A stretch of DNA of 64,000 nt from Sequoia sempervirens (taxonomy: Eukaryota > Streptophyta > Pinopsida > Cupressales > Cupressaceae), in contig VDFB02373365.1 of assembly GCA_007258455.2 (NCBI GenBank), positions 226,188,348-226,252,347 on the forward strand, read 5' to 3'. This document shows, one piece after another, positions 10,941-23,383 of the stretch; within the stretch, counting starts at the first letter, position 1, and the number at the start of each line of letters is the position of its first letter. The position numbers were made by a program, and so were the translations under genes. A model generated the notes under the pieces. It searched no databases. It was given only the letters and a program-made list of their open reading frames with translations, and was not told the DNA's origin.

Positions 10941-11756
10941 GTGTAGTATGTTGAAATAGGCCATTCCACCTATTGTTTAGGCAGTGTCTCGGTGATATGG
11001 GTCTGATGTAAGTAGGATAGGGATTAGGAATAAGAAAATAGCATTAGTAAGGGCATTAGAAGAGATTACTAACACTACTCCTATTGAAAATTCAAAGTTG
11101 AGGCCCTTTAAAAGCAAGGCTAGAAGAGGTGAAAAGAAGAAATTTCTTGAGAATAAGTTAGAATAGGTTGGAAATAGGGTGAGATTGTGGAGTTTGATGT
11201 GTTCAAAAGCTTTGAAAGGATAGCGGAGGTCAAAAGTATGTGATGGCATGACATGCCCTAGTTGGGAAAATAGGGGTTTTGAATGAAAAAGAGAGGTTTG
11301 AGGGAGTAAACGTGGGTAAAGTCAAGGGGCAACATAATTTGGTGGTCAATTAAGTTTTCGCAGGAACAATGAAGAGTGTTGTAATAGGTTTTGAGGTTCA
11401 GGTTCGGGGGTTCGGTTCGCCGGTTTGGCCAAAAAAATTTGGAGGGGGTTCAATTCATTTTGGATTCGTTGGTACAAAAAACATGTAAAAAAAAAAATCT
11501 ATGCAACCTAGAAGCATGAATTAGGATTAGAATATCACATATCATCATATAAACAAAAAAACCACCATAAAATTGAATTTCATTTAAAACAACAAAATTG
11601 GCAAAAAAATGTGTTTATAACTTGCAAAAAAATGTGAATAAAATCACACTGATTTTTGCGTGAAAAAAAACCATGAGACCATAGCTTGTTGCTTACTATT
11701 ATGCTTTGATATATTTTTTCCAAGAATCCATGGCTTGTTCGAAAGTACTTTTTTAG
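10941..11756. other. No gene recognised; GC-rich GGTTCGG patch
   Basis: The first half (10977-11249) is open on the minus strand for 90 codons but shows no motif. At 11395-11445 a patch of GGTTCGG/CCGGTTTGG repeats stands out against the AT-rich surroundings. A-runs follow. I cannot assign either part. Confidence 0.3.
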
Positions 11757-13016
11757 GCTTTTAGCCATAGCAGCAAGGCAGTGAATTGTTTGATAAAATG
11801 CTTTGGTAGACATGTATGAAAAATGTGGTAGCATAGACAAGGTAGTGAACTGTTTGAAAAAATGCTTGAAAGAAATGTGGTTTCATGGTGATGTAATTTC
11901 ATGATGAATGCCATGAAAAGAAAATTTCTATGGATTGTCATTGCATTCCACCACCATTGAGACGACATTTCTTTGAGGCTTTTTTTCAAACAGTTCGCTA
12001 CCTTTTCTATGCTATTGCTTATTATTATGCTTTGATAGATTTTTTCCAAGCATCCATAGCTTGTTTGGAAGCACCTATTTTAGGCTTTTAGCCATAGTAT
12101 CAAGGAGGTGAACTGTTTGATAAAATGCTTTGGTAAACATGTATGAAAAATGTGGTAGCATAGACAAGGAATTGAACTATTTGAAAAAATTCCTCAAAGA
12201 AATATGGTCTCATGGTGATGGAATGGCATGACAAAAGAAAGAATTGCTATGGCATTCCACCACCATTGAGACCACATTTCTTTGAGGCTTTTGATCAAAT
12301 AGTTCCTGCTACTATCTATGCTATTGCTTATTATTATGCTTTGATAGATTTTTTCCAAGCATCCATAGCTTGTTTGGAAGCACCTATTTTAGGCTTTTAG
12401 CCATAGGGAAAAGGAGGTGAACTATTTGATAAAATGCTTTGGTAAACATGTATGAAAAATTTGCTAGCATATACAAGGCAGTGAACTATTTGAAAAAATG
12501 CCTCAAAGAAATGTGGTCTCATGGTGATGGAATTCCATGACAATCCATAGCTTGTTTGAAAGCACCTGTTTTAGGATTTTAGCCATAGTAGCAAGGCAAT
12601 GAACTGTTTGATAAAATGCTTTGATAGACATGTATGAAAAATGTGTTAGCATAGACAAGGCAATAAACTCTTTGAAAAAGTGTAGCATGATATTCATGAG
12701 TGGACCATGACAATCAAATGCTTGATTGTCATTGGAATTCCATCACCATGAGACCTCATTTTTGAGCATTTTTCAAAGAGTTCACTACCTTGTCTATGAT
12801 ATTGCTTACTATTATGCTTTTGATAGATTTTTCCAAGCATCCATAGCTTGTCGAAAGCACTTGTTTTAGGCTTTCGCCATAGCAACAAGGCAACAGTGAA
12901 CTATTTGACAAAATTCTTTGGTAGACATGTATAAAAAATGTGGTAGTATAGACAAGGCAGTGAATTGTTTGAAAAAATGCCTCAAAGAAATGTGGTCTCA
13001 TAGAATGCCATGACAA
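11757..13016. repeat. Foldback (inverted-repeat) cluster
   Basis: The marker GGCTTTTAGCCATAG occurs, with small changes, at 11757, 12083, 12392, 12574 and 12869. Between these, arms such as 11826-11880 (GGTAGCATAGACAAGG...) recur as reverse complements, for example 11965-12014, giving stems of about 50 bp. Similar pairs lie at 12150-12205 with 12268-12318, and at 12455-12515 with 12757-12805. The unit length varies (182-326 bp), so this is an irregular nest of foldback units rather than a simple tandem repeat. Short open frames on both strands are by-products of the repeats. Confidence 0.8.
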
Positions 13017-13039
13017 GCAAATGCAATTGGGAGCTGCTC

Positions 13040-13270
13040 CTAGTTATTAGTTATGCAATGTGAAGTAATTCACATTGCATAACTACTTAGGTTGACTTTG
13101 TAAAAACTATATTTTAATTGAAATTTTGTCATCTATCAACATCTAGTTATTAGTTATGCAATGCTTTGAGTTTGAAATATGTGCAATGCAATGTAATCAA
13201 CGATATGAATATAAACTACAAAAATCTATTTTTACAATTTATTAGTTAAACTCTTTATTTTATTTTCTCT
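13040..13270 (-). mobile_element. Transposon tail segment, copy 1 (shared with 41440-41660)
   Basis: Ordered phrases GTTGACTTT, CTAGTTATTAGTTATG, CTTTGAGTTTGAA and AATATGAATATAAACTAC occur in the same order at 41440-41660. In both places a foldback segment lies to the left and minus-strand exon-like sequence to the right. The two loci are therefore probably copies of one element family, transcribed from right to left. Confidence 0.6.
13048..13085. repeat. Perfect 17-bp-arm hairpin
   Basis: Arms 13048-13064 and 13069-13085 are exact reverse complements (TAGTTATGCAATGTGAA) around a 4-nt GTAA loop. It lies at the boundary between the foldback cluster and a segment shared with 41440-41660. A related, broken form is found at about 41449. 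It may be a subterminal hairpin of a DNA transposon. Confidence 0.9.
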
Positions 13271-14424
13271 CTATATATCTATGGTATGGAAATTCCTTTA
13301 ATTTTTTTTTAAAGTTTTATCTCTTGTTCTACTTTTTTTTACCTTTTTTTTTTAGATCTGATTTTTTTTCCATTTTTTCTAGACTTTTTCCCGATTTTTT
13401 CAAAAAATATTATACTTTTGGTTTGCCAAATTTTTCCACAAAAGATTCTTTTTGCTATGGTATAAACACATATCTTTTTTTAATATCAAGGATACTTTTT
13501 GAAACTTACATGCATTGCTAATCTAAAAGGAAAATTCTTTTGCCTAATCTCTATGCAGCCATGCTTTTGACATTGTCAAAAAGAGCAAATATGGACACCA
13601 TCAATAAAAAAGATTTGTATTAACCAAATAGCCATGTATGCATACATCAATATATGTCGATATAAGTATAAAATATAGTTACAAAATAGCCATATAGGCT
13701 TACAAGAATGCCATATAGGCATACAATGTCAAATATATCCAATACAATATATGTATAAAATTTCCATGTTAGGCATACAACAAAAGGCTCTGAAATCAAA
13801 ATTCATTTCTCTCCATGCTCTGGAAATAAATTATCTCCCTTTGTTTGGCAATCTGATGATGATAAGTCTGTCACTCATTTTTGTTGTGCTTGAGGAGTGC
13901 TCTTGCTGCTCCTCCTACTATTTAGCTCCTAGTGAAGTTTTAACTGTTACAATAAGAAGTAAAGACATTAATATATATAAATTACATTATAAAAAATGAT
14001 ATTTTTAACAAAATAATCACTTACGACCATCTCATGATCACTCTCCATAATGGAAATTTTTGCATGCCGATGCTTAGGCGTGCTCAAGCCCTGTATAAAC
14101 CATCCAAATAGGAATTAAACTGCGAATCAATAATGGTTTTATTTTTCACTAGAACTAACATCTATAACAACGAATGTAAATCAAAATTTAGTAATTTTCA
14201 TCATACCTCCTCTATTAGAGCCATTGAGGATTGTATAGCAGATGAAACACTAATATCCATTTCCCTTGTAACTTTTGGAGGTTTTTCCACAACCAACATC
14301 TGAAAATAAAACAACAAATTATTCAATCACAAAAAAGTTACAATAGTGATCCACGCCATGACTTATAATGTATGAGATCTAATGAACAAAATTTTGAGTA
14401 CAAGTATTAAACTATATATTTTTG
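13271..14424 (-). pseudogene. Weak minus-strand exon remnants of a transposon gene
   Basis: On the minus strand, short open pieces end in splice-donor-like sites: one around 14210-14300 (EKPPKVTREMDIS...) before GTATGA, another around 14030-14095 (STPKHRHAKISIMES) before GTAAGTG. The T-rich stretch 13310-13400 contains no gene. No known domain can be named. The placement next to the shared tail at 13040 suggests a relative of the gene at 42260-43137, but I could not align the two. The right end is cut by the start of chromovirus pol. Confidence 0.3.
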
Positions 14425-16809
14425 GTAGGCCTTAGCAGTTTGATAAGAAGACCAAGCATGATAGGGAGAAGAACACATACTCCATTGTGAAGGATGGGAA
14501 GACTTACAACCTTTCACCTCTCCTAGAAGAAGAAAAGGAAAAGCATGAAGGGCTTAGTTTTTTGATGGTGGGTGAGAAGGAGTTCATGAAGACCTTGAAG
14601 GAAGGAGGAGGAAGAGGATTCTTCCTCATTATGAAGCCAAAAAGTGAAGCAAGTGTTCCCACAAAGAAGAAGGAAGATGCACCAAAGGAAGTCCAAGAGT
14701 TGTTGGAAAGGTACAAGGACATAACGGTGAATGAATTACCTAGTTCCCTACATCCCATTAGGGATATAGGCCACCATATTGATTTGATTCCAGGGGCTAC
14801 ATTGCCCAATAAGGTTGCATACAAGTTGACACCTACTCAAAATGAGGAGATTGCAAGACAAGTGCAAGAGTTGATGGATAAAGGGCTAGTGAGGAAGAGT
14901 TTAAGCCCATGTGTTGTTCCTACTATCCTAGCACCAAGGAAGGATGGGAATTGGAGGCTTTGGACTAATTCAAGAACCATTAATAGGATCACAATCAGAT
15001 ATAGGTTCCCAATGCCAAGAATGGAGGACCTCATGGATTGTCTATTAGGAGCATCTTACTTTTCCAAGATTGATCTAAAGAGTGGGTGCAATTAGATAAG
15101 GATCAGAGAGGGGGATGAATGGAAGACAACTTTTAAGACTAGTGAAGGGCTATATGAGTGGTTGGTGATTCCCTTTGGGTTATCAAATGCCCCTAGTACA
15201 TTTATAAACCTTATGAATGAGGTATTGAGACCTTTCACTGGAAATTTTGTTGTAGTTTATTTAGATGCCATCCTTGTGTTTAGCAGGTCTAAAGAAGAAC
15301 ATTTGAAGCACCTTGAAATGGTACTAAGGAGGTTACAAGAGGAGAAGTTGTTGATCAACATGGAAAAGTGTGAATTCATGAAGGAAGAACTAGTCTACCT
15401 TGGTTTTGTCATCTCCAAGGGAAGTTTGAAGATGGATCCTTCAAAGGTGGATGCTATTCTTCCTTGGCCAACACAAAAATCCATGGGAGATGTGAGAAGC
15501 TTCCATTGACTTGAAATATTTTATAGAAAGTTCATCAAGAACTTTAGCCAAAATTTTGCACCAATCTTGGACACCATCAAAGGAGGTAACAAAGGTAAGT
15601 TTTCTTGGACCAATGAGGTTGATAAGGGGTTGTAATATCTAAAAATGAGAGTAGCACAATAGCCTATACTTGTGCTCCTTGATTTTGATAAATTTTTTAC
15701 CATTGAGTGTGATGCTAGCAATCAAGCAATAGGGGTTGTTTTGAGCCAAGAAGGCAGACGAGTTGCATTTTTCAGTGAGAAGTTGAATGAAGCAAAGAGG
15801 AAGTATTCTTCCTATGATTTGGAATTGTATGCTATGGTCCAAGTCCTCAAAAAGTGGAGGCACTACATGTTACCTAAATAATTTGTTGTTTATATTGATA
15901 ATCATGCCTTGAGTTTTTTGAATGCACATGAAAAACTCAGTCATAGGCACATGAAGTGGGTAGAGTCTTTGCAAGCCTATACTTTCACAATAAAGCATAA
16001 GAAGGGCCAAGAAAATAAGGTGGTAGATTCTCTCAGTAGAAGGGGACTTGTAGTGCAAGAGATCCAACTCCAAAGCATGGGGGTTGAAGCATTGAAGGAT
16101 ATGTATCATGAAGATTCAGATTTCAAGGAGGTATACAATGTTTGTTAGTAGCATTTGAATTCTTTTCATGGTGAATTATCTGACATTTTATTGTAGAATG
16201 GTTTTCTCTTCAAAGGAAGCCAATTGTGTGTGTGTAAATTCTCAATGAGGGAGAATATCATAAAGGAGAAACATAGTGGGAGTCTTGGAGGTCACTTTAG
16301 CCTTGACAAGACCTTGGAACAAGTTAGGAGATTTTACTATTGGACAAAGTTGCAGGTGGATGTGAGAAGGTATGTGGAAGGCTGCACAATATGTCAAAGG
16401 GAAAAGGGAACTTCATCAAATGCAAGACTCTATTAGCCACTTCCCATTCCCAATAGGCCTTGGGAGTGTGTAAGTATGGAATTTGTCTTGGGGTTTCCTA
16501 GAACCCAAAGAGGTTTTGATAGTATCTTTGTGGTAGTTGATAGATTTAGTAAGATGGAACATTTTATTCCTTGCAAATGCACCAATGATGCATCTCATAG
16601 AGTAGGTATCTTCTTTAAGGAGGTTGTTAGGATACATGGACTACCTTTAAGCATTGTTTCTTATAGGGATTCTAAATTCATTGGTCACTTTTGGAGGACC
16701 TTGTGGAAGAAACTCAAGGAAAAAATATGTCCTTTAGTTCAACATACCATCCAAAAACGGACGGACAAAATGAAGTGGTGAATAGATCATTGGGAAACCT
16801 CTTAAGATG
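14425..16809 (+). pseudogene. pol: Ty3/gypsy chromovirus pol, first part (RT, RNase H, integrase N-terminus)
   Basis: This is the left half of an old chromovirus, truncated at its 5' end, so gag, most of protease and the 5' LTR are missing. RT runs about 14690-15510 ([64 protein letters not shown]). The catalytic YLDD is YLDA. RNase H follows ([15 protein letters not shown], about 15705; [21 protein letters not shown]). Integrase starts near 16270 (H2C2 zinc region with GGHFSLDKT and GCTICQREKG) and its core is broken at 16809. First catalytic Asp reads Glu (SMEFVLG) and the second Tyr (VSYRDSKF). At least six stops are present. The reading continues at 36416 after the inserted element. Confidence 0.92.
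16805..16809. repeat. Target site duplication, left (AGATG)
   Basis: AGATG directly precedes the TGTTGG terminus of the inserted element and is repeated exactly at 36416-36420 after its CA end. Confidence 0.95.
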
Positions 16810-17509
16810 TGTTGGCATTTAAATTCGCACCTCTGGAATCCGGATTTGAATATCGACAGCTATGCACAGATAAATTGCTCTTCAAATTAGGAGGGGAAGC
16901 TCCCTATTGCTAATGGTGTTGTAAGAAAGTAAACTAAAAACTAAGTTGCCTATCTTTTTGATCAACTTAGAGCACAAGGTTTATTAAACACATTTTCCGC
17001 AGCTGAGATTTTTTTATATAAGAAGTTCAACTATGACTAACTTAAAATAAAGACGTTCCTAACCTCTCAAGTAATAGCAGAGCAAGAGAAGCTAGAAATT
17101 AACAAGGTAGATTTTCTGACAAAGTAATTCAATAATCTTTCTCTCAACAAACACCTACACACTTCATTGCAAGCTGAAATCAAGATCATAAAAGAAAAAC
17201 ATAAATAACGAAAATCTGAGATTTTGGATCAAGGCAAAGGAGGCTCATGATTTTATTACTCAAATCTCTGGAACAGAACTCCCTTCTAACATGCTTGGAA
17301 CAAGAGGTTGTAGCTAAAGAGGCTTGCAATCTTGCTCTTCACACAATAGAAAACAGCAATTACACTAACTCCTTGTTGGCTAAAGAGGCTCAACAACTTG
17401 CTTATCACAACACAATTGAACAATACTTGAGTAACAAATAGAAGGCACAATAGGCTCAATGTTTTGTTCTTACTAGCATGGTTAAAGAAACTAAATGAGT
17501 AAAGGCTCT

Positions 17510-17517
17510 TATTTATA
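17510..17517 (-). promoter_or_regulatory. TATA box of the 3' LTR
   Basis: On the minus strand the sequence CTCTATAAATAAGAGCC (17504-17520) contains a canonical plant TATA box. The equivalent site is kept at 30528-30535. It sets the U3/R boundary roughly 30 bp downstream, leaving a U3 of about 5.9 kb. Confidence 0.75.
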
Positions 17518-18158
17518 GAGAAGCAGTGGAGTAGGGAACCCTAAAATCTCCTTGCTTTCATAATCTAGGGCTTGCTCAGCAAGCACGCTTTATTACTAAA
17601 TCTAGAAAGAAGATAACATCTAAAACCCTAGAAAGCAGAAAAAGTGGGAAATGCCAACTATTACATCTTATCTTCTTTCTATCCTCAAAGAATGGATAAG
17701 GATCATTACAAGAATAGAAAGAAAGTGGGAAAGAAAGCTTCTAGAATAAAGCTACTGTAAAGCTCGATCACATCCACTATGAAATTAGAAACAGTGTCCT
17801 GGTTTGGTGCATCTATGCCATCAACACCAAAACACTGCTTTTCAAGAATATCTTCAGCATCTGCAATAGATCTCAAGAAATCTACGACCTCATTGACTGC
17901 TTTATCGAACTTTGCTGACATCACTAAAATATGGCCTATCCTTTTGCCAACTGGACTACAACTATGAACAACACTCTGAAACTAAACTTGCGCTTCCTCA
18001 AGCCCGACGTAAGATACATCTTCAAGTCTGTATTGAGAAGGGATTTCTACGATGAATTCGTTGATGAAAAGAAGAGCTTCAACCACCCTTTTTCTGTAGG
18101 TGATGAATTCTTTAGATATCCTCTCATAGGTTTTAACTTTGAAAACATGATGCTCTCT

Positions 18159-20720
18159 CTAGGAAAGGATTTGTCTCTTGTGCTCCTTTGAAACTGCTGA
18201 ACTGTAGGCTGTGTCTAAATCAACAATGATAATCTCATGCCTAGTTTTTACTTCAGCTAGTGTTTGTTCAAATCCTTGGATACCTTGACGTAGCTCATGA
18301 GCATTTTCTCTTAACGGGAACATCCGAGCCAAGATCTTCTTTCCTCTGACAATGAAGCTCTCGATCCACTCCTGAGTCTCTTTCCCACAAATGACCAGCT
18401 GTCTTAACTGATGGTGATCAGCAGGTGTCTCCAAGACCTGGGGCAGCAACTAGATTGCTTGTGAAGAACCATGAACAAGATTAGAAATGAAAAGCCTAAG
18501 CTGCTAATTTTCAGCCTTGAGGGCTGCCTTGTCTTCTCCATCTTTAAGTACTCTTTCCTGAAGATTTTCGGATGCAACTCTGAAGAGACTCAAATCTGCA
18601 TGTCTGTTATTTCTATCGAGATTCTCCTTGACCATGATGAAGTCATCCATGTTCACCTCATCCCTATTCTTGTCTTCTGGAGGCACTGCAGTCTCCATGA
18701 CTATCTCATTATTAGGATTCCTATCAAAGTGAACTTGCTTCTTTTCCTTCTTCTTAGGAGGTTCCTGATAGATATTATCAAGATCATCAACACTCACTTG
18801 ATATGAAGGCCTTCTCCTAACCCTTCCTAAGGAGTTCTCAAGCCAAGACATAGTAGTATCTTTACTAACTTCCTCAGGAGGTGTTGTTGTAATCTCTTCA
18901 GCATCTTCAATATCAAGATCAATATGAATCGGTGAAGAACCTGTCAAAGGTACAAAAACATGTGTTGTAGGTGGCTCCTCTGCTTCATTCTAAGGTATGG
19001 GCTCATTAGGAGGAACTTCTAAATTAGCTGTAGGTTGCTCTTGTATAACTATGCCTTAGAAATCCAACCTTCTCTTTACATTCTTATTTGATCTACTACC
19101 TTTGATGCCTTCTTGAGACTGAATTTTGCCTTTCCCTTTCGACTGTACTCTGGAGGAAGAAGGAACTATCTTTGGTAGCTCTGCTACTGGAATGGAGTTC
19201 TTCCTTTTAAGGACCAAGAAAACCCTACTATACTCAAGAACTTGTCTTGTTCTATTTTCAACTGAAAGAGATTCCTTGTTTGCCCAGTTAACTTGTGGTA
19301 AGAGATGATCTTCAATTCATTTCTGGGTGTACATCGGGAGAAGTACATCTTCATCATCATCTGACAACCCTTCTATATTTTCATTTAAGAAATCCTTCAG
19401 CTAATGGAGAGTGAGCCTACTATAAATACGTCTCCGCACCTCGAACTCATCTACACAGTTAGCCAAAAAATCTTCATGTGCGGCTATATGATCATATTTC
19501 TTATCCAATCAGCCAGCGTAGACACCATGAGGGTCAAATGATTGTCTTTCATTGTAAGGTTTGAGGCCGAATTTATCTAACTCTTCTCCTACTATCTTGG
19601 CATCTGCAGCAGTCCTGCATGTATAAATTCCCAACCCTAATGGAAAATGGAGAGAGGGTTTCATTCTATTCCTCAAGACTGTGTTGACACCATGAGCCTA
19701 CCTCAAGAACTCCGTGAAGATGACCTCATCTGACGGATACCTTGGCAACATGAGCGGGGCACCTAAATAATCATAGACCCTGAGATAGGGAAAGGTAGGA
19801 AACTGTATAAACTAATCCGCCCATTCTGCCAATGCTGCCCTAGCAACTGAAGAGATACGAACATGTAGCTCATTGTCGAAGTCCCGCACTATATACATCA
19901 AGAAGGCCTCGTTAACCCTTTTGTAGTGGTGCAATGACTTCATGAACTCCAACTGGGAATAGTAGTTGTATACGTGTTGTACGCTCAATGATCCCTCAGT
20001 GTTCCACCCTGTGAATTGGCCTTGATAGGCCACCAGGTAGACTAGGTATGACACCATGTGGAATACATGAAATTGGAAGTAGTATGTTATCTGTTGATGT
20101 AGACAGTCACTGATCAAAGTAGGCCAATCATAGAATTCAGTTTTCTCCATGATGTGGGGTATGGCGTAAAACATCCAAGGTTGAAACTTGGTGGCATCTT
20201 TTGAGCTAGTAACCTTATTGAGCAAAGTGATGATGATGGAAATCTCGTCCTTGAACTCCCCTTGCCCAATGTTCTTTGGCAAGGTCTTGTGTTTTTCTTT
20301 CATCCACCTCTATGCAATATTCTTACTAAATTTATCTTTATGCATATTCCATATCCTTTCATATTCACCCTTTGAGAGTGTAACACTTTCAGGCCATGGG
20401 GGAATAGAAAAACACTTCTCGATCACATCAGGCTTTATACTGCAAATCAATCTACCATCTGCTAACTGGATCTCCCTAGTAGTTGGGTTGTAATGCTTAA
20501 TGCAAGCAATTACGAACTCAAGACTCTGAACTGATATAGGTATTGATGCTGCTGTGAGGAGTCTGAAATGTCCTAGGTTCTTGATTGAGGTGTTTCCTAC
20601 TCTCTCCAAGGCATGTAGATCGAACACCGACTTGATATGATGCAAGTCTGTCTCAGCTATTTTGATGTAATTGTGAAAGAGAGCTGATTCGGTCTTGAAA
20701 ACATTGGGAGTGTACTCCAT
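18159..20720 (-). pseudogene. U3-encoded 854-codon frame, 3' LTR copy
   Basis: This frame has the same orientation as gag-pol, the same start (MEYTPNVFKTES) and the same length (2562 bp) as the copy in the 5' LTR. Open pieces lie at 20310-20720, 19812-20303, 18504-18947 and 18159-18449, all in one frame with no frameshift. Nine internal stops are seen; two are shared with the other LTR (near 19812 and near 19318) and seven are private. Most private stops read CAG or CGA in the other copy, consistent with C-to-T decay of methylated cytosine. In the genomic RNA this copy would lie downstream of pol. Function unknown. Confidence 0.7.
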
Positions 20721-21622
20721 TTTAGAAAACTTGAAGAATGACTGTAAACTCACCTAGGTTCTGACAAGTTTTGAACGATTTCTATTTTTAGAATGCTGAT
20801 TTTTGTGCTCCCACGGACAAATTTTTGAGAAATTTTTCTGAGATATGGGTTTTGCTTAGAATTTTGATACAAGACAACCCAGATCGTCTGTTTTTGAAAA
20901 TTTTGAATTTTCCCTAAAAGAGCAACAAACCCTAATTTCTTCAATTTTCTTGAAAAAAGTTGGCACCTGGGTTTTGTTCAGAACAAGATTAGAAATGGAC
21001 CCAGTTGATTAGATTTGCAAAATCCTGACGTTTGATCAAAAAAGAAGCCAACCCTAGGTTTTGAAATTTTCTTGAAAAAAGCTGTGATATGGGTATTGTT
21101 CAGAAGACTGATTGGAAAGGACCCAGATGGTTGAAATTTGAATGCACTAAGGTTTTCACTGACATGCAAAATAAAAGCACTTGCTGCAACTTGATGAAGT
21201 TCTTTAAAAATTCTTCAGAAGATTGAGGCAAAAAGACCCAGATGACAAAAAAATGGAAAGCCTTGGCCTTCTGCTTAAAAAATATCGATCTTCTGGAACA
21301 AAAAGCTTGAAAAAGCAAGGGTTTATTCTTGACTGTCTAAAAATTCTGATGTAAAACCAGCAAAGATGGATTCTTGAATCACAAAAATTCTTCAAACTTG
21401 CTGCTTCAACTTTCTCCTCTAGATGCTACCTGCAAAAATAATGAAAAATACATGAAAGAATGGTGTTAAATAGACTTAGGGTTTGATTTAGGTTTTGCTT
21501 TATTTTTGCTTTTATTTTCAAAACCCTAAATCTCAGCCTCTTTGAATTTGGACGCCATCCTTCTCCTCTTGCAATTTTGAAATTTTGAAAATCTCAAAAA
21601 ATACTGTAAGGCATAAAGATTT

Positions 21623-22800
21623 GGGCACCTTTCTTTAGCAGGGGCGCCCACTTCTTCTAGTGTTAGTCAAAATTTTAACATTTTCAACTTTCCTTCATTT
21701 TGACATGCTACTTCGCTCTTGATTTCCCATTGACAGATTGACCTGATAGGTGAGCTAAAAAATTCACGACAGAGCTCGACTGATTCTGAGAAAGAAGTTT
21801 TGGAGGCACCTCTAGTGAAAGACTTCATTTCGACCTCCGAATTCATGGGAGCCTTTTCCTTTCAGGGGCGCCCATTTTACCCAGAGAGCCATTTTCATGA
21901 TCTTCAAATTTTTCAAAAACTCCTCTTCTACAGATGATTTCTCTGAATCTGGAGCTGTGGGCATCATATCGACTAACTGTTATGCTCATCACGAAGTTGA
22001 CGAAGAATGAGAAGGGGTCTTCTCGAGAGATCTTCACCCAAAAGTGGATTTCAAGCCTCCAAAAGTTTGGGCCCCCATTTTGACTCGGGGTGTCCACTTT
22101 TAGCAGACTTAGTTTATTTTTTTGATTTTTCTGTTTTTGCTTCTGAAACTTCGTTCTCAGCCTCCGTCGGACCTCCTGTTCAGCTCCTCATATCTAGTGG
22201 CTACGAACTTCATTTGTCGTGCTCATTTGAAAGTTGGATCAATCATGAAGAGAGCATATTAGAGCCTCGTTTGTGAATTCATTCATTTAGCTCCTTGAAA
22301 ACTTGGGTGCCCTTCTTCAACAGGGGCACCCATTCTTTGCAGACTTAGTCATTTTTACTGATTTTCATCTTTGAGTCTGAAAACTTCATTATGTACCTTC
22401 ATCTTCGATCTGAATTTGCTGAATGATGAACAATCAGACATGCTGACGAAGATAGGCATCACGAAGCTGGGCAGAATCTGAAAAGATTGAGCATATTTTC
22501 AAACCCTAGAAATGAGATTAGGTGCCTCAAAAAGCTGGGTGCCCTTCTTCACCAGGGGTGCCCACTTTGCCAACACTTAGTCAAATTTTGATATTTTCAA
22601 CTTTTCCTTGTTCTGACTTCAGTGTGGATCTTCCCTGTTCGTCGCTGAATTCCGGATGACTGAGTAATTTGATAATTATACCGCTGAATTCATTGTGAAG
22701 CTTATAGAGAACTAAACAACATTGATTGGAGGCACAAACCCTAATTTTGAAATTTGGTGCCCTAAAAAGATGGGCGCCTTTCTTCAACAGGGGTGCCCAA
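21623..22800 (-). repeat. U3 array of six ~230-bp-spaced palindromic GC boxes, 3' LTR
   Basis: The phrase GGGTGCCCTTCTTCAACAGG followed by GGCGCCCA, or close variants, recurs six times, at about 21623, 21850, 22069, 22306, 22538 and 22772. Each has two GGG(C/T)GCC(C) halves around about 12 nt and could fold. The boxes are GC-rich in an AT-rich region, and the spacers also contain related phrases (CAGACTTAGT, CTTCGTTCT). Confidence 0.8.
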
Positions 22801-23383
22801 GTTTAGCAGTGTTAGAAAATTTTCTTCAATTTTCATTTTTTTCTCGTTCTTCATGCATGTTCATCATTTCATCTTTTGTTTGAAAGTTTGAATGCTGAAA
22901 TTGATGCCTGGTAGCCGCCTGACCTCCATTGATGACCTCGAAGCTCCAAATATGCTTCTAAAAAAGTAGAATAGACCCAGTAGGGAAAAACTGACTATTT
23001 TGAGATTCTGACTGCACCAGCCTGATAAGGACGTATTTTGAGCCAATCAAAATCATTTTGGACCCTGTCGGACCAAATTTCTATTTTTAGAAAAAAATTC
23101 AGTATCCATTTCGAAAGAAACCCAAAAAACATTACTATTTCGAGAAAATTTCTAAAAATAGCAGTTTTCCTAAATTTTAGGGATGAAAAAATGAGATCTG
23201 GGTTTTGTAGGTTAAGTTGTTCTTAGTAGACCCAGATCATCAAAATTTGAAAATTTTGTGTTTTAACCCCTCATGCAAGACGTGCACACCCAAATTCTAA
23301 CCTTTTTGACTAATTTAATAAGACTTTTACTCATTTCTTAAAATGTCTAAGTGTAACAAAAAAATTTATTTTGGGGTACAACA

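Larger units (their letters stand above)
16810..23383 (-). repeat. 3' LTR of the 19.6-kb element (6574 bp)
   Basis: In element orientation U3 runs from 23383 down to about 17490, with a repeat array at 21623-22800 and a long reading frame at 18159-20720. The TATA box is at 17510-17517, and about 0.7 kb of R/U5 remains to 16810. It aligns along its whole length with 29828-36415. It has more private stops in the U3 frame than the 5' LTR. Confidence 0.95.

Noticed and set aside
10977..11249. 90-codon minus-strand frame with hydrophobic stretches
   Set aside because: No start context, no motif and no conserved copy. The hydrophobicity follows from purine-rich sequence on the other strand.
18471..18806. 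111-codon + strand frame in the LTR (twin at 31489-31824)
   Set aside because: It is the antisense shadow of the U3 gene. The 854-codon minus frame explains it.
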